Shown piece after piece: positions 30,278 to 40,880 of a stretch of 64,000 bases of DNA (positions within the stretch are counted from its first letter, which is position 1; every line of letters begins with the position of its first letter). A model generated the notes under the pieces. That model saw only the letters and a list, made by a program, of their open reading frames with translations. It did no database searches and was not told the DNA's origin. Location: NCBI RefSeq assembly GCF_002754375.1, contig NZ_PEFF01000001.1, forward strand, positions 4,791,501-4,855,500, in the 5' to 3' direction. The position numbers were made by a program, and so were the translations under genes. This DNA comes from Variovorax sp. 54. GTDB taxonomy: Bacteria; Pseudomonadota; Gammaproteobacteria; Burkholderiales; Burkholderiaceae_C.

Positions 30278-31699
30278 TCAGGCGAAGGTGCGCACGTCGA
30301 CGAAGTGGCCGTGCACGGCGGCAGCGGCGGCCATCGCCGGGCTCACGAGGTGGGTGCGGCCACCGGCGCCCTGGCGGCCTTCGAAGTTGCGGTTCGAGGT
30401 CGATGCGCAGCGCTCGCCGGGCTCCAGGCGGTCGGCGTTCATTGCCAGGCACATCGAGCAGCCGGGCTCGCGCCATTCGAAGCCCGCGGCCTTGAAGATC
30501 AGGTCGAGGCCTTCGCGTTCGGCCTGTTCCTTCACCACGCCCGAGCCGGGCACGACCATCGCGAGCTTCACGTTCTTTGCGACCTTCTGGCCGAGCTTCT
30601 TCACCACGGCGGCGGCTTCGCGCATGTCTTCGATGCGGCTGTTGGTGCACGAACCGATGAACACCTTGTCGATGAAGATGTCGTTCATCGCTTTGTTGGG
30701 CTCCAGGCCCATGTAGACCAGCGCGCGCTCGATGGCGCCGCGCTTGCTGGCGTCCTTTTCCTTGTCGGGATCGGGCACGCGGCCGTTGATGTCGACCACC
30801 ATCTCGGGCGAGGTGCCCCAGGTCACCTGCGGCGGGATCTGCGCAGCGTCGAGCTCGACCACGGCGTCGAAGGCCGCGCCGGGGTCGGACTGCAGCGTGC
30901 GCCAGTAGCCCACGGCCTGGTCCCATTCAACGCCTGTGGGCGCGAGCGGGCGGCCCTTCACGTAGGTGATGGTCTTCTCGTCGACCGCCACCAGCCCGGC
31001 GCGCGCGCCGGCCTCGATGGCCATGTTGCAGACCGTCATGCGGCCTTCCATGCTCAGGTCGCGAATCGCCGAGCCGGCGAATTCGATGGTGTAGCCCGTG
31101 CCACCGGCGGTGCCGATCTTGCCGATGATGGCCAGCACGATGTCCTTGGCCGTGCAGCCCAAGGGCAGCTTGCCTTCGACCTTCACGAGCATGTTCTTGG
31201 CCTTCTTGCCCAACAGCGTCTGCGTGGCCATCACGTGCTCGACCTCGCTGGTGCCGATGCCGTGCGCGAGCGCGCCGAACGCGCCGTGCGTGGAGGTGTG
31301 CGAGTCGCCGCAGACGACCGTCATGCCCGGCAGCGTCGCGCCGCTTTCCGGGCCGATCACGTGCACGATGCCCTGGCGCTTGCTCAGGAACGGGAAGAAC
31401 GCGGCGGCGCCGAATTCGGCGATGTTCTTGTCCAGCGTCGTGACCTGCTCCTTGCTGGTCGGATCGGCGATGCCTTCGTAGCCGCGCTCCCAGCCGGTGG
31501 TCGGCGTGTTGTGGTCGGCCGTGGCCACCACCGAGCTGATGCGCCACAGCTTGCGGCCGGCTTCGCGCAGGCCTTCGAAGGCCTGCGGGCTGGTCACTTC
31601 GTGCACCAGGTGGCGGTCGATGTAGAGGATCGCGGTGCCGTCTTCCTCGGTGTGGACGACGTGTTCGTCCCAGATCTTGTCGTAGAGCGTGCGTGCCAT
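30278..31699 (-). CDS. leuC: 3-isopropylmalate dehydratase large subunit
   Basis: Iron-sulfur hydro-lyase of the aconitase superfamily. The 473-residue protein carries the three [4Fe-4S] cysteines: one in [20 protein letters not shown], with the nearby active-site His, one in [16 protein letters not shown], and one more in [11 protein letters not shown]. Active-site [13 protein letters not shown] ends the protein. The LysR gene lies 46 bp upstream on the same strand and may belong to the same transcript or regulate it. Confidence 0.98.
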   Translation of the reverse strand: MARTLYDKIWDEHVVHTEEDGTAILYIDRHLVHEVTSPQAFEGLREAGRKLWRISSVVATADHNTPTTGWERGYEGIADPTSKEQVTTLDKNIAEFGAAAFFPFLSKRQGIVHVIGPESGATLPGMTVVCGDSHTSTHGAFGALAHGIGTSEVEHVMATQTLLGKKAKNMLVKVEGKLPLGCTAKDIVLAIIGKIGTAGGTGYTIEFAGSAIRDLSMEGRMTVCNMAIEAGARAGLVAVDEKTITYVKGRPLAPTGVEWDQAVGYWRTLQSDPGAAFDAVVELDAAQIPPQVTWGTSPEMVVDINGRVPDPDKEKDASKRGAIERALVYMGLEPNKAMNDIFIDKVFIGSCTNSRIEDMREAAAVVKKLGQKVAKNVKLAMVVPGSGVVKEQAEREGLDLIFKAAGFEWREPGCSMCLAMNADRLEPGERCASTSNRNFEGRQGAGGRTHLVSPAMAAAAAVHGHFVDVRTFA

Positions 31700-31745
31700 G
31701 TCGGTCTCTTCTTTCGTGGGAAAATGGATTGTCTGTCGACGCGGT

Positions 31746-32714
31746 CTAGGCCGCGAGTCGTTCGGTGGCGTTGGCCGAATCGGCCGCCGCGTGCAGGTGG
31801 TTCACCAGCGTGCGCGCTGCCACCGGCAGGGTGGAGAAGTCGCGCGCCACCAGCCGGATTTCGCGCGCCGCCCAGGTGTCGTTGAGCGTCACGCTCACGA
31901 GGCCGCGGCCGATGCCGTTGTGCATGAGTTCGAAGGCGCGCTGCGGCATCACGCCGATGCCCAGCCCGTTGTCGATCATCCGGCACATGGCGTCCAGGCC
32001 CGTGACGTGGATGCGCAGTTTCACGCTGCGGCCGGCGCTCAATGCGGCTTCGTGCATCGCCACGTAGATCGAGCTGTTGGTGTGCAGGCCCACGTGGTCG
32101 AAGGCCAGCGAGTCGATGAAATCGATCGCGTCCTGCGCGGCCAGCGCGTGTCCCTCGGGAACGATCAGCGCGAGGCGGTCGTGCCGGTAGGAAAGGCTCT
32201 GCAGTTCGCCCGCGCCGCCGGCCACGTGGCACACGCCGAGGTCGGCCGCGCCTTCCTGCACCGCGCGGATCACCTCGCTGCTCAGGTGCTCCTCGAGGTC
32301 GATCTTGATGGCCTCGTGCGCGCGCGAGAACACGCCCAGGTCTTCCGGCAGGAACTGCACGATGGCCGAGATGTTGGCGTGCACCCGCACATGGCCGCGC
32401 ACGCCGTCGGCGTATTCGCTGAGCTCGCCCTGCATTTTCTCGAGGCTGTAGAGCACAGAGCGGGCGTGGTGCAGCAGGCTTTCGCCGGCCGGCGTGAGGT
32501 CGACGCCGCGCGCATGGCGGTAGAGCAGGGCGGTGCCGAGCGTGGCTTCCAGGTCGGACAACCGCTTGCTGACGGCCGAGGCCGCGATGAACTCGCGCTC
32601 CGCCGCGCGCCCGATGCTGCCCAGCTCGCACACGGCCACGAACAGCTGCAACGACGTGAGGTCGATGCGGCGGGCGAAGTTGCGTTCGGAGGTGCTCATG
32701 GGGGGCTTGGGCAT
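31746..32714 (-). CDS. LysR-family transcriptional regulator
   Basis: A 322-residue LysR-type regulator. The N-terminal winged helix-turn-helix ([20 protein letters not shown], then [18 protein letters not shown]) is followed by a linker helix and a two-lobe periplasmic-binding-like effector domain ([41 protein letters not shown]). The start may instead be the ATG at 32699 (MSTSERN), five codons in. It lies just upstream of leuC in the same direction. Control of leucine genes is possible from position, but LysR proteins often act on divergent targets, and the upstream neighbour here is gltA, on the same strand. The effector is not predictable. Confidence 0.88.
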   Translation of the reverse strand: MPKPPMSTSERNFARRIDLTSLQLFVAVCELGSIGRAAEREFIAASAVSKRLSDLEATLGTALLYRHARGVDLTPAGESLLHHARSVLYSLEKMQGELSEYADGVRGHVRVHANISAIVQFLPEDLGVFSRAHEAIKIDLEEHLSSEVIRAVQEGAADLGVCHVAGGAGELQSLSYRHDRLALIVPEGHALAAQDAIDFIDSLAFDHVGLHTNSSIYVAMHEAALSAGRSVKLRIHVTGLDAMCRMIDNGLGIGVMPQRAFELMHNGIGRGLVSVTLNDTWAAREIRLVARDFSTLPVAARTLVNHLHAAADSANATERLAA

Positions 32715-32824
32715 CGCGTTTGGCGATGAGTTGGCTATTTTCTTCCTGTTTTAAAGCCATTGCCATCGCGATGCACGATGGCCTTGCTGCCGGCCTGCGA
32801 GGAGGGGCATGCCGAACGGGCAAT

Positions 32825-32850
32825 AAAAAAGCTGCCCGGAGGCAGCTTTT
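32825..32850 (-). terminator. Terminator after gltA
   Basis: AAAAGCTGCC (32827-32836), loop CGGA, GGCAGCTTTT (32841-32850) is a near-perfect hairpin with A and T tracts on the two sides. It works in both directions and lies 25 bp past the gltA stop. It separates the sdh-gltA unit from the LysR-leu region. Confidence 0.85.
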
Positions 32851-32875
32851 CAGGGAGCGAAGGTTCCGCAGTCGA

Positions 32876-34186
32876 TCAGCGGGCCGAGATCGGCTTCACG
32901 TCACGCTTGGGCGAGCCTTCGAACAGCTGGCGCGGGCGGCCGATCTTGTACTCGGGGTCGCCGATCATTTCGTTCAGCTGGGCGATCCAGCCGACCGTGC
33001 GGGCCAGCGCGAAGATCGCGGTGAACAGCGGCACGGGGATGCCGATGGCGCGTTGCACGATGCCCGAGTAGAAGTCGACGTTCGGGTAGAGCTTCCGCGA
33101 CACGAAGTACTCGTCTTCCAGGGCGATCTTTTCGAGCTCCTTGGCGAGCTTGAACAGCGGGTCGTTTTCCAGGCCCAGCTCGGTCAGCACTTCGTTGCAG
33201 GTTTCCTGCATGAGCTTGGCGCGCGGGTCGTAGTTCTTGTACACGCGATGGCCGAAGCCCATCAGCTTGACGTTCGAGTTCTTGTCCTTGACCTTCTTGA
33301 TGAACTCGCCGATCTTTTCCACGCCGCCTTCGCGCTGGATGTCGTACAGCATGTTCAGCGCCGCTTCGTTGGCGCCGCCGTGTGCCGGGCCCCACAGGCA
33401 CGCCACGCCGGCTGCAATGGCCGCGAAGGGGTTGGTGCCCGACGAGCCGCACAGGCGCACGGTCGAGGTCGAGGCGTTCTGCTCGTGGTCTGCGTGCAGG
33501 ATGAAGATGCGGTCGAGCGCGCGCTCGAGCACCGGGTTCACCTTGTACTCTTCGCACGGCGTGGCGAACATCATGTGCAGGAAGTTGCCTGCATAGCTGA
33601 GTTCGTTCTTCGGGTACATGTACGGCTGGCCGACGGTGTACTTGTAGGCCATGGCCACGAGCGTGGGCATCTTCGCGATCAGGCGGATCGCGGCGATCTC
33701 GCGGTGCTCGGGATTGTTGATGTCCGTGCTGTCGTGATAGAAGGCCGACAACGCGCCCACGAGGCCGGTCATGATGGCCATCGGGTGGGCATCACGGCGG
33801 AAGCCGCGCAGGAAGAATTGCATCTGCTCGTTGACCATCGTGTGGTTCGTCACGAGCTTGGTGAAGCTGGCCTTCTTGCCTGCGTCCGGCAGTTCACCGT
33901 ACAGCAGCAGGTGGCAGGTCTCCATGAAGTCGCAGTTGGTCGCGAGCTGCTCGATGGGGTAGCCGCGGTACAGCAGCTCGCCCTTGTCACCGTCGATGTA
34001 GGTGATGGCCGACTGGCAGGCGGCGGTCGACATGAAGCCCGGGTCGTACGTGAACATGCCGGTCTGTGCATACAGCTTGCGGATGTCGATCACGTCAGGG
34101 CCGATGGTGCCCTTGTAGATCGGCAGTTCGACGTTGTCGCCGCCATTGCTGAACGACAGCGTGGCCTTGGTATCGGATGCTTTCAT
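32876..34186 (-). CDS. gltA: Citrate synthase (type II)
   Basis: Condenses acetyl-CoA and oxaloacetate to citrate. The 436-residue length fits the hexameric NADH-sensitive type II enzymes of gram-negative bacteria. Visible motifs are the substrate histidine region CSWSA-like [32 protein letters not shown] and the signature [17 protein letters not shown] with the catalytic His; the catalytic Asp lies in the later region [19 protein letters not shown]. It follows sdhE by 24 bp, at the end of a sdhCDAB-sdhE-gltA run. Confidence 0.98.
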   Translation of the reverse strand: MKASDTKATLSFSNGGDNVELPIYKGTIGPDVIDIRKLYAQTGMFTYDPGFMSTAACQSAITYIDGDKGELLYRGYPIEQLATNCDFMETCHLLLYGELPDAGKKASFTKLVTNHTMVNEQMQFFLRGFRRDAHPMAIMTGLVGALSAFYHDSTDINNPEHREIAAIRLIAKMPTLVAMAYKYTVGQPYMYPKNELSYAGNFLHMMFATPCEEYKVNPVLERALDRIFILHADHEQNASTSTVRLCGSSGTNPFAAIAAGVACLWGPAHGGANEAALNMLYDIQREGGVEKIGEFIKKVKDKNSNVKLMGFGHRVYKNYDPRAKLMQETCNEVLTELGLENDPLFKLAKELEKIALEDEYFVSRKLYPNVDFYSGIVQRAIGIPVPLFTAIFALARTVGWIAQLNEMIGDPEYKIGRPRQLFEGSPKRDVKPISAR

Positions 34187-34210
34187 TTCGGTTTACTTTC
34201 AGAGGAGGAT

Positions 34211-34525
34211 TCAGGACGAAGGAGAGATTGCGGGACGCTGCGCGCCATCGGTACGCATCAGATGCAGCAATGCGACCACCTCGGCGCCGGCCCATTCGGG
34301 CTCGGGCTCCTTTCTGCGCAGCAAAAGGTCCAGGAGGTCGTTGTCCGACAGGTCCATCAATGTCTCCATCGCTCCCGCCTGACCGTTGGTCATGTGGGAT
34401 TCGTGCCGCTCGAAGAAGCGGGCGATGAACAGGTCGTTCTCGAGCAGGCCGCGCCGGCAACGCCATTTCAGTTTGCTCAGCGCACGTTCGCTGAGCGGCT
34501 GCTGGAGTTCGTCGGCGGTTTGCAT
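34211..34525 (-). CDS. sdhE: Succinate dehydrogenase flavinylation factor SdhE
   Basis: Small cytosolic factor that promotes covalent FAD attachment to SdhA. The 104-residue protein has the RGxxE motif in LKWRCRRGLLENDLFIARFF (about residues 19-38) and the helical bundle MTNGQAGAMETLMDLSDND. Family members are 80-100 residues; the C-terminal tail (RTDGAQRPAISPSS) is extra. The ATG at 34525 starts 20 bp after sdhB. Its place between sdhB and gltA supports the role. Confidence 0.93.
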   Translation of the reverse strand: MQTADELQQPLSERALSKLKWRCRRGLLENDLFIARFFERHESHMTNGQAGAMETLMDLSDNDLLDLLLRRKEPEPEWAGAEVVALLHLMRTDGAQRPAISPSS

Positions 34526-34545
34526 GGTGGTGTCTTGAAAAAAGG

Positions 34546-35247
34546 TCAGATGGCGCGACGCACCATCAGTTCCTTGATCTTGCCGATGGCCTTGGTGGGG
34601 TTCAGGTTCTTCGGGCACACGTCGACGCAGTTCATGATCGTGTGGCAGCGGAACAGGCGGTACGGGTCTTCCAGGTTGTCCAGGCGTTCGGCGGTGGCTT
34701 CGTCGCGGCTGTCGGCGATGAAGCGGTAGGCCTGCAGCAAGCCGGCCGGGCCCACGAACTTGTCGGGGTTCCACCAGAAGCTCGGGCAGCTTGTGGAGCA
34801 GCTCGCGCACAGGATGCACTCGTACAGGCCGTCGAGCTCTTCACGCTCTTCGGGCGACTGCAGGCGTTCCTTTTCGGGCGGCACGGTGTCGTTCTGCAGG
34901 TACGGCTTGATCGAGTTGTACTGCTTGAAGAACTGGGTCATGTCGACGATCAGGTCGCGGATGACGGGCAGGCCCGGCAGCGGCTTGAGCACGACGGTGC
35001 CCTTGAGCGTGTTCATGTTGGTCAGGCAGGCCAGACCGTTCTTGCCGTTGATGTTCATCGCGTCGGAGCCGCAGACGCCTTCGCGGCACGAGCGGCGGAA
35101 CGACAGCGTGGGATCCTGCGCCTTGAGCTTCATCAGGGCGTCCAGCAGCATGCGTTCGTGGCCGTCGAGTTCGACCTCGATCGTCTGCATGTAGGGCTTG
35201 GCGTCCTTGTCCGGGTCGTAGCGGTAGATCTGGAATGTGCGCTTCAT
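34546..35247 (-). CDS. sdhB: Succinate dehydrogenase iron-sulfur subunit
   Basis: Electron-transfer subunit of complex II at the cytosolic face of the inner membrane. The 233-residue protein has the plant-type [2Fe-2S] cysteines in [19 protein letters not shown], then the [4Fe-4S] and [3Fe-4S] sets in [16 protein letters not shown] and [17 protein letters not shown]. All expected cysteines are present. It follows sdhA by 22 bp. Confidence 0.98.
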   Translation of the reverse strand: MKRTFQIYRYDPDKDAKPYMQTIEVELDGHERMLLDALMKLKAQDPTLSFRRSCREGVCGSDAMNINGKNGLACLTNMNTLKGTVVLKPLPGLPVIRDLIVDMTQFFKQYNSIKPYLQNDTVPPEKERLQSPEEREELDGLYECILCASCSTSCPSFWWNPDKFVGPAGLLQAYRFIADSRDEATAERLDNLEDPYRLFRCHTIMNCVDVCPKNLNPTKAIGKIKELMVRRAI

Positions 35248-35269
35248 CGTATGGACCTTGTAAATATTC

Positions 35270-37078
35270 TTAGAACGTGCGGACCTTGGGTGGCACGGAT
35301 GCCACCGTCAGCGGCTGCAGCTTGACGGGCTTGTACGAGAGGCGGTTGTCCGCGCTGTACCAGAGCGTGTGCTTCATCCAGTTGGCGTCGTCGCGGCCCA
35401 GCGGTGCGACCGGGTCGTCCGCGGGACGCTCGTAGTCTTCCACCGTGTGGGCGCCGCGGCATTCCTTGCGGGCGGCGGCCGAGACCATGGTGGCCTGCGC
35501 CACTTCGATCAGGTTGTCGACTTCCAGCGCTTCGATGCGGGCGGTGTTGAACACCTTGGACTTGTCCTTCAGGCCGATGCTCTTGACGCGTTCGCGCACG
35601 GCGGCGATCTTGACCACGCCTTCGTCCATCGAGGCCTGCTTGCGGAACACGGCGGCATGCTGCTGCATGACGGCGCGGATCTCGCCAGCCACGTCTTGCG
35701 CGTACTCGCCGCCGGTGGCGGCTTCGAGTTCGTTCAGGCGCTGCAGCGTGCGGTCGGCCGCATCCTTGGGCAGTTCCTTGTGTTCCTTGAGCTTGTCGTT
35801 GAACTCGACGATGTGGTTGCCGGCCGCACGGCCGAACACCAGCAGGTCGAGCAGCGAGTTCGTGCCCAGGCGGTTCGCGCCGTGCACGCTCACGCAGGAG
35901 CATTCGCCCACGGCGTAGAGGCCGTTCACGATGGCGCTGTTGTCTTCACCCTTCTGGATGACGACCTGGCCGTTGATGTTCGTCGGAATGCCGCCCATCT
36001 GGTAGTGGATGGTGGGCACCACAGGAATCGGTTCCTTGGTGACGTCGACGTTGGCGAAGTTGATGCCGATCTCGTAGACCGACGGCAGCCGCTTGTGGAT
36101 GGTGTCGGCGCCCAGGTGGTCCAGCTTCATGTGGATGTAGTCCTTGTTGGGACCACAGCCACGGCCTTCCTTGATTTCCTGGTCCATCGAGCGCGAGACA
36201 AAGTCGCGCGGTGCCAGGTCCTTCAGGGTGGGCGCATAGCGCTCCATGAAGCGTTCGCCGTTGCTGTTCAGCAAGATGGCGCCTTCACCGCGGCAGCCTT
36301 CGGTCAGCAGCACGCCCGCGCCGGCCACGCCGGTGGGGTGGAACTGCCAGAACTCCATGTCCTGCAGCGGGATGCCCGAACGCGCGGCCATGCCCAGGCC
36401 GTCGCCGGTGTTGATGAACGCGTTGGTGGACGCACCGAAGATGCGACCTGCGCCGCCGGTGGCCAGCAGCACGGTCTTGGCCTGCAGGATGTGCAGGTCG
36501 CCGGTTTCCATTTCGAGGGCCGTGACGCCGACCACGTCGCCTTCGTCGTCACGGATGAGGTCGAGCGCCATCCATTCGACGAAGAACTGGGTGCGGGCTT
36601 CCACGTTCTTCTGATAGAGCGTGTGCAGCATCGCGTGGCCGGTGCGGTCGGCCGCGGCGCAGGCGCGCTGCACGGCCTTCTCACCGTAGTTGGCCGTGTG
36701 GCCGCCGAACGGACGCTGGTAGATCGTGCCGTCGGGGTTGCGGTCGAAGGGCATGCCGAAGTGTTCGAGCTCGTACACGACCTTCGGGGCTTCACGGCAC
36801 ATGAACTCGATCGCGTCCTGGTCGCCGAGCCAGTCGGAACCCTTGATCGTGTCGTAGAAGTGGTAGTGCCAGTTGTCTTCGCTCATGTTGCCGAGCGAGG
36901 CGCCCACGCCGCCCTGGGCAGCGACGGTGTGCGAACGCGTCGGGAACACCTTGGAGAGCACGGCCACGTTGAGGCCGGCACGGGCGAGTTGCAGCGAGGC
37001 GCGCATGCCGGAGCCGCCGGCACCGACGATCACGACGTCGAACTTGCGCTTGGTGATGTTTTCTTTTGTGTAGGTCAT
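35270..37078 (-). CDS. sdhA: Succinate dehydrogenase flavoprotein subunit
   Basis: Oxidises succinate to fumarate with covalently bound FAD. The 602-residue protein has the FAD dinucleotide fold [20 protein letters not shown] and the flavinylation histidine in [17 protein letters not shown]. The substrate-binding [20 protein letters not shown] and the C-terminal FAD site [19 protein letters not shown] follow. SdhE, encoded in the same run, should assist flavinylation. It starts 6 bp after sdhD. Confidence 0.98.
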   Translation of the reverse strand: MTYTKENITKRKFDVVIVGAGGSGMRASLQLARAGLNVAVLSKVFPTRSHTVAAQGGVGASLGNMSEDNWHYHFYDTIKGSDWLGDQDAIEFMCREAPKVVYELEHFGMPFDRNPDGTIYQRPFGGHTANYGEKAVQRACAAADRTGHAMLHTLYQKNVEARTQFFVEWMALDLIRDDEGDVVGVTALEMETGDLHILQAKTVLLATGGAGRIFGASTNAFINTGDGLGMAARSGIPLQDMEFWQFHPTGVAGAGVLLTEGCRGEGAILLNSNGERFMERYAPTLKDLAPRDFVSRSMDQEIKEGRGCGPNKDYIHMKLDHLGADTIHKRLPSVYEIGINFANVDVTKEPIPVVPTIHYQMGGIPTNINGQVVIQKGEDNSAIVNGLYAVGECSCVSVHGANRLGTNSLLDLLVFGRAAGNHIVEFNDKLKEHKELPKDAADRTLQRLNELEAATGGEYAQDVAGEIRAVMQQHAAVFRKQASMDEGVVKIAAVRERVKSIGLKDKSKVFNTARIEALEVDNLIEVAQATMVSAAARKECRGAHTVEDYERPADDPVAPLGRDDANWMKHTLWYSADNRLSYKPVKLQPLTVASVPPKVRTF

Positions 37079-37084
37079 GGTGGG

Positions 37085-37450
37085 TCAGATCTTCCAAAGC
37101 ACTTGAATAGCCCAACCCGCACAACCGACAAGCCAGACGATGGTGAAAACTTGCAGCACGAGACGGATGGCGACGGGCTGGACATAGTCCATCCACACGT
37201 CGCGCATGCCGACCCACACGTGATAGAGCAGGGCAACGATCACGGAGAAGGTGAGCACCTTCATCCACTGTGCGGCGAAGATGCCGGCCCACAGGTCGTA
37301 GCCGATGGGGCCGCGCGAGAAGACCACCTGCGCGAGCAGGATGATCGTGAAGAGCGCCATCAGGGCGCCGGTGATGCGTTGGCTGAGCCAGTCGCGCAGA
37401 CCGTAGTGCGCGCCGACGACGATGCGCTTGGAGCCGTAATTCACAGACAT
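37085..37450 (-). CDS. sdhD: Succinate dehydrogenase membrane anchor subunit
   Basis: A 121-residue anchor with three hydrophobic helices (about residues 27-44, 58-80 and 95-118). They carry the quinone and heme b region VALLYHVWVGMRDVWMDYV, where the His and Asp-Tyr are typical. It forms the membrane part of complex II together with SdhC. Start ATG at 37450; sdhC ends 13 bp upstream. Confidence 0.95.
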   Translation of the reverse strand: MSVNYGSKRIVVGAHYGLRDWLSQRITGALMALFTIILLAQVVFSRGPIGYDLWAGIFAAQWMKVLTFSVIVALLYHVWVGMRDVWMDYVQPVAIRLVLQVFTIVWLVGCAGWAIQVLWKI

Positions 37451-37463
37451 GGGGGGCTCCTTC

Positions 37464-37910
37464 TCAGTACAGGCCGAACAGCTTGGCGCCGAGCGCCAGC
37501 GTGAGGATGATGCTCGCGCCCAGCGTGAAGAGGGCGGAGGTGTGGCCGAACTCCTTGGTCACGGCGGCGTGGCTCACGTCCATCCAGAGGTGACGCAGGC
37601 CGGCGATGAAGTGGTGCAGGTAGGCCCAGATGAGCGCCAGTGCGATGAGCTTGAAGAACCATCCCGGAGCGAAGCCGACGCCGATGTTGAAAACAGACTT
37701 GAATTTCGCGAACGAATAGTCAGATGACAGCGAGGTGTCGAACATCCAGATGATGAAGGGCATCAGCAGGAACATGATCACGCCGCTCACGCGGTGCAGG
37801 ATCGACACGATGCCGGCCGGCGGCAGCCGATAGGTCGTGAGATCGGTGAAGGCATTGATGTTCCGGAATTCGCGACGCGGCGGCCGGGGGGGAGTTGCAA
37901 GCTCTGTCAT
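37464..37910 (-). CDS. sdhC: Succinate dehydrogenase cytochrome b556 subunit
   Basis: A 148-residue heme b-binding anchor. The N-terminal PRREFRNINAFTDLTTYRLP and IVSILHRVSGVIMFLLMPF are family hallmarks, with the quinone-site Ser and Arg. YLHHFIAGLRHLWMD carries the heme-ligand His. Three membrane helices are visible. The ATG at 37910 is taken because the conserved sequence begins soon after; an in-frame extension to 38084 reads through the promoter region. First gene of the sdhCDAB-sdhE-gltA run. Confidence 0.96.
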   Translation of the reverse strand: MTELATPPRPPRREFRNINAFTDLTTYRLPPAGIVSILHRVSGVIMFLLMPFIIWMFDTSLSSDYSFAKFKSVFNIGVGFAPGWFFKLIALALIWAYLHHFIAGLRHLWMDVSHAAVTKEFGHTSALFTLGASIILTLALGAKLFGLY

Positions 37911-38144
37911 AGGGAGATGGCTTTCGTGGCTTTGTGACTTGTTGGCTTGTTCTGAGAGCGAACGCTTTTGTTTCTTCTGCGGAATGCAAACAACGCAAAA
38001 TTCTATTGCAATGCACCATCGCGCATCGGACGCACAGGAGTCAACGCACTGCGGCAGTCGGATGCTCGGGGATTGAGCTTGCATTGCGCGGGCTGAGTGT
38101 GCGCGTTTGTGCCCGCGCGGGCGAGGTTCTTCGGCGCCATCGGG
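37911..38144 (-). promoter_or_regulatory. sdh operon promoter region
   Basis: A 234-bp non-coding stretch between the sdhC start and the gntR stop, less GC-rich than the genes. It should hold the promoter for the sdh-gltA run, but no strong -35/-10 pair is evident. An 8-bp perfect inverted repeat GCGCGGGC / GCCCGCGC (38086-38093 and 38111-38118) lies just past the gntR stop without a T-tract. Confidence 0.45.
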
Positions 38145-38903
38145 TCAGCCCAGCTGGTTGCGGTAATGGTGGGTGTCGGTGCGGTACAGGCCGCGTCGCA
38201 GTTCCATCGGCATGTCGTGGTACGTGTGCGCCACGCGCTCCACGCTCAAGAGCGGCATCTGCAGCGGCACGTCGAGCAGCTGGGCCTGTTCGGCATCGGG
38301 CAGCACGGCGCGGATCTTTTCTTCGGCGCGCACCATGCGCACGCCGAATTCGGTTTCGAACATGGCGTACATCGGGCCGGGCCAGGCGCGCAGCCGGTCG
38401 GCCGTGAGGCCCTTGAAGGGCGCGCCGGGCAGCCAGAGGTCTTCGAGGATGGTCGGCACGCCCGCGTAGGCGAGCACGCGGCGCACCTGCAGCACGGCGT
38501 CGCCGGTGCGCAGGCTCAGTGCGCGCGCCACGTCGGCCGAGGCGCGCAGGCGCTTGCAGTCGACGATGGTGCGCTCGGCCGGGCCTTCGGCGCTCGGGCT
38601 GCCGGCGTCGGGCACCAGCTTCAGAAATCGGTACTGCACATGCTGCTCGGCATGCGTGGCGACGAAGGTGCCCTTGCCCTGGCGGCGTACCACCAGGTTT
38701 TCGGCCGACAGCTCGTCGATCGCCTTGCGCACCGTGCCCTGGCTCACGCGGTAACGCACCGCCAGGTCCATCTCGCTGGGGATGGGTTCGCCCGGCTTCC
38801 ACTCGCCGGCCTGCAGGCTCTGCAGGATCAGGGTCTTGATCTGCTGGTAGAGCGGACTGAAGGACGGCGTCGTGGGCTCGTCGAGGGTGGAGGGCGTGTT
38901 CAT
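38145..38903 (-). CDS. GntR/HutC-family transcriptional regulator with UTRA domain
   Basis: A 252-residue regulator. The N-terminal winged helix (SPLYQQIKTLILQSLQAGEW, then MDLAVRYRVSQGTVRKAIDE, and VVRRQGKGTFV for the wing) is followed by a UTRA ligand domain (about residues 95-245). It lies between sdhC and mdh and is divergent from mdh, with a perfect 12-bp palindrome in the gap. The surroundings (sdh, gltA, mdh, acnB) suggest it regulates central carbon flux and itself. The ligand is probably a small organic acid, an inference from the UTRA domain and the neighbours. Confidence 0.9.
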   Translation of the reverse strand: MNTPSTLDEPTTPSFSPLYQQIKTLILQSLQAGEWKPGEPIPSEMDLAVRYRVSQGTVRKAIDELSAENLVVRRQGKGTFVATHAEQHVQYRFLKLVPDAGSPSAEGPAERTIVDCKRLRASADVARALSLRTGDAVLQVRRVLAYAGVPTILEDLWLPGAPFKGLTADRLRAWPGPMYAMFETEFGVRMVRAEEKIRAVLPDAEQAQLLDVPLQMPLLSVERVAHTYHDMPMELRRGLYRTDTHHYRNQLG

Positions 38904-38943
38904 GGCAGCGGTGGGGTGCGCCGTGGCGGACCCCCAGAGGATA

Positions 38944-38955
38944 TCTTATATAAGA
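38944..38955. promoter_or_regulatory. Candidate GntR operator palindrome
   Basis: TCTTATATAAGA is a perfect 12-bp palindrome in the 182-bp gntR-mdh gap, followed at once by a partial third half-site CATAAGAC. It lies 40 bp from the gntR start and just upstream of the likely mdh -35. Two-fold symmetric AT-rich sites with a short spacer are usual for GntR dimers. The link to this GntR protein is inferred from position. Confidence 0.6.
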
Positions 38956-38958
38956 CAT

Positions 38959-38988
38959 AAGACGGCCTTTGTCGATTCGGCTTAAAAT
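38959..38988 (+). promoter_or_regulatory. Probable mdh promoter
   Basis: A -10-like TAAAAT (38983-38988) stands 18 bp after a poor -35 AAGACG (38959-38964), which overlaps the right edge of the palindromic operator region. The mdh ATG is about 100 bp downstream and has GGAG at 39075-39078. Operator overlap with the -35 would fit repression. Confidence 0.4.
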
Positions 38989-39085
38989 GTGGCCCGGTCC
39001 CGCGCCGCGGGAAAGCTTCCCCCCGCAGGACCGCTGGCGCCCCACGAGAGCGCAGCCCCGTTTCACTACCTTCTGGAGTCTTCCC

Positions 39086-40072
39086 ATGAGCAAAAAGCCT
39101 GTCCGCGTTGCCGTTACCGGTGCCGCCGGTCAAATCGGTTATGCCCTGTTGTTCCGTATCGCTTCCGGCGAAATGCTCGGCAAAGACCAGCCGGTCATCC
39201 TGCAACTGCTCGAAATCCCCGACGAGAAGGCCCAGAAGGCGCTCAAGGGCGTGATGATGGAGCTCGACGACTGCGCCTTCCCGCTGCTGGCCGGCATGGA
39301 AGCCCACGGCGACCCGATGACCGCCTTCAAGGACGCCGACTACGCCCTGCTGGTCGGTTCGCGCCCCCGCGGCCCCGGCATGGAACGTGCCGAGCTGCTG
39401 GCAGTCAACGGCGCCATCTTCACGGCACAAGGCAAGGCGCTGAACGCCGTCGCCTCGCGCAACGTGAAGGTGCTGGTCGTCGGCAACCCCGCCAACACCA
39501 ACGCCTACATCGCCATGAAGTCGGCACCGGACCTGCCGCGCAAGAACTTCACCGCCATGCTGCGCCTGGACCACAACCGCGCTGCCAGCCAGATCGCCGC
39601 CAAGACCGGCAAGGCCGTGGCCGACATCGAGAAGCTCACCGTCTGGGGCAACCACTCGCCCACGATGTACGCCGACTACCGCTTTGCGACCATCAACGGC
39701 GAAAGCGTCGCCAAGATGATCAACGACCAGGAATGGAACGCCAACACCTTCCTGCCGACCGTCGGCAAGCGCGGCGCGGCCATCATCGAAGCACGCGGCC
39801 TGTCGTCGGCTGCTTCGGCCGCCAACGCCGCCATCGACCACATGCGCGACTGGGCCCTGGGCACCAACGGCAAGTGGGTCACGATGGGCATCCCGTCGGA
39901 CGGCCAGTACGGCATTCCGAAGGACGTGATGTTCGGCTTCCCGGTCACCTGCGAAAACGGTGAATACAAGCTGGTCGAAGGCCTCGAGATCGACGCATTC
40001 AGCCAGGAACGCATCAACAAGACGCTCGAAGAGCTCGAAGGCGAACGCGCCGGCGTCGCCCACCTGCTGTAA
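39086..40072 (+). CDS. mdh: Malate dehydrogenase
   Basis: NAD-dependent oxidation of malate to oxaloacetate. The 328-residue protein belongs to the MDH type with [20 protein letters not shown] (NAD loop), [14 protein letters not shown] (substrate arginines), [21 protein letters not shown] and the catalytic His in [13 protein letters not shown]. This is the type common in betaproteobacteria and cytosolic eukaryotic enzymes rather than the E. coli form. ATG at 39086 with GGAG 7 bp upstream; an in-frame extension to 38969 crosses the promoter. First gene of mdh-tam-citE-like. Confidence 0.98.
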   Translation: MSKKPVRVAVTGAAGQIGYALLFRIASGEMLGKDQPVILQLLEIPDEKAQKALKGVMMELDDCAFPLLAGMEAHGDPMTAFKDADYALLVGSRPRGPGMERAELLAVNGAIFTAQGKALNAVASRNVKVLVVGNPANTNAYIAMKSAPDLPRKNFTAMLRLDHNRAASQIAAKTGKAVADIEKLTVWGNHSPTMYADYRFATINGESVAKMINDQEWNANTFLPTVGKRGAAIIEARGLSSAASAANAAIDHMRDWALGTNGKWVTMGIPSDGQYGIPKDVMFGFPVTCENGEYKLVEGLEIDAFSQERINKTLEELEGERAGVAHLL

Positions 40073-40091
40073 GTCAAGCCAACCCGCCCGC

Positions 40092-40880
40092 ATGCTCGAC
40101 TGGAACCCCGCGCTCTATCGTCGCTACGAGGACGAGCGCACCCGGCCCGCACAGGAACTCCTGGCGCGGGTCCCGCTTGCCGAGGCCGCCCATGTGGTCG
40201 ACCTCGGATGCGGACCGGGCAATTCCACCGAGCTGCTGGCACATCGGTTCCCCACGGCGCAAGTCACGGGCACCGACAACTCCGAAGCCATGCTGGTCAG
40301 CGCGCGCGAGCGCCTGCCGGCGGCGCGCTTCGAGCTGAGCGACATCGCGACCTGGGCGCCGCGTGAACAAGAAGCGCCCGATCTCATTTATGCCAACGCG
40401 TCCCTGCAATGGGTGCCGGATCACGAGACGCTGATCCCCCGCCTGTTCGACGCGCTGGCCCCGGGCGGCGTGCTCGCCGTCCAGATGCCCGACAACCGCC
40501 AGGAGCCCACGCACCGCCTGATGCGGGCGGTGGCGGCCGAAGCGCCCTGGGCCGAGCCCATCGGCGACGCCGACAAGCTGCGCACCCTGCTGCTGCCGCT
40601 CGGCGGTTACTACGACCTGCTGGCCGCACGTGCGGCCCATGTGGATGTCTGGCACACCATTTACCAGCACCCGATGGCAGATGCCGCGGCCATCGTCGAA
40701 TGGGTGCGCAGCACCGGGCTGAAGCCTTTCGTCGACCGGCTGCCGCCCGACCTGCAGGCGAGCTATCTGGCCGAATACGAACGCCGGGTGGACGAGGCCT
40801 ATCCGGTGCGCACCGACGGCAAGCGCCTGCTCGCTTTCCCGCGCATGTTCATCGTGGCGCACAAGAAAAAAGACGCATGA
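40092..40880 (+). CDS. tam: Trans-aconitate 2-methyltransferase-like protein
   Basis: A 262-residue class I methyltransferase with motif [21 protein letters not shown] (about residues 37-56), [15 protein letters not shown] and [20 protein letters not shown], all typical of Tam. Tam methylates trans-aconitate, an aconitase side product and inhibitor; having the gene next to acnB and the TCA set fits. It starts 19 bp after mdh, and its stop overlaps the next start by ATGA. Confidence 0.88.
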   Translation: MLDWNPALYRRYEDERTRPAQELLARVPLAEAAHVVDLGCGPGNSTELLAHRFPTAQVTGTDNSEAMLVSARERLPAARFELSDIATWAPREQEAPDLIYANASLQWVPDHETLIPRLFDALAPGGVLAVQMPDNRQEPTHRLMRAVAAEAPWAEPIGDADKLRTLLLPLGGYYDLLAARAAHVDVWHTIYQHPMADAAAIVEWVRSTGLKPFVDRLPPDLQASYLAEYERRVDEAYPVRTDGKRLLAFPRMFIVAHKKKDA

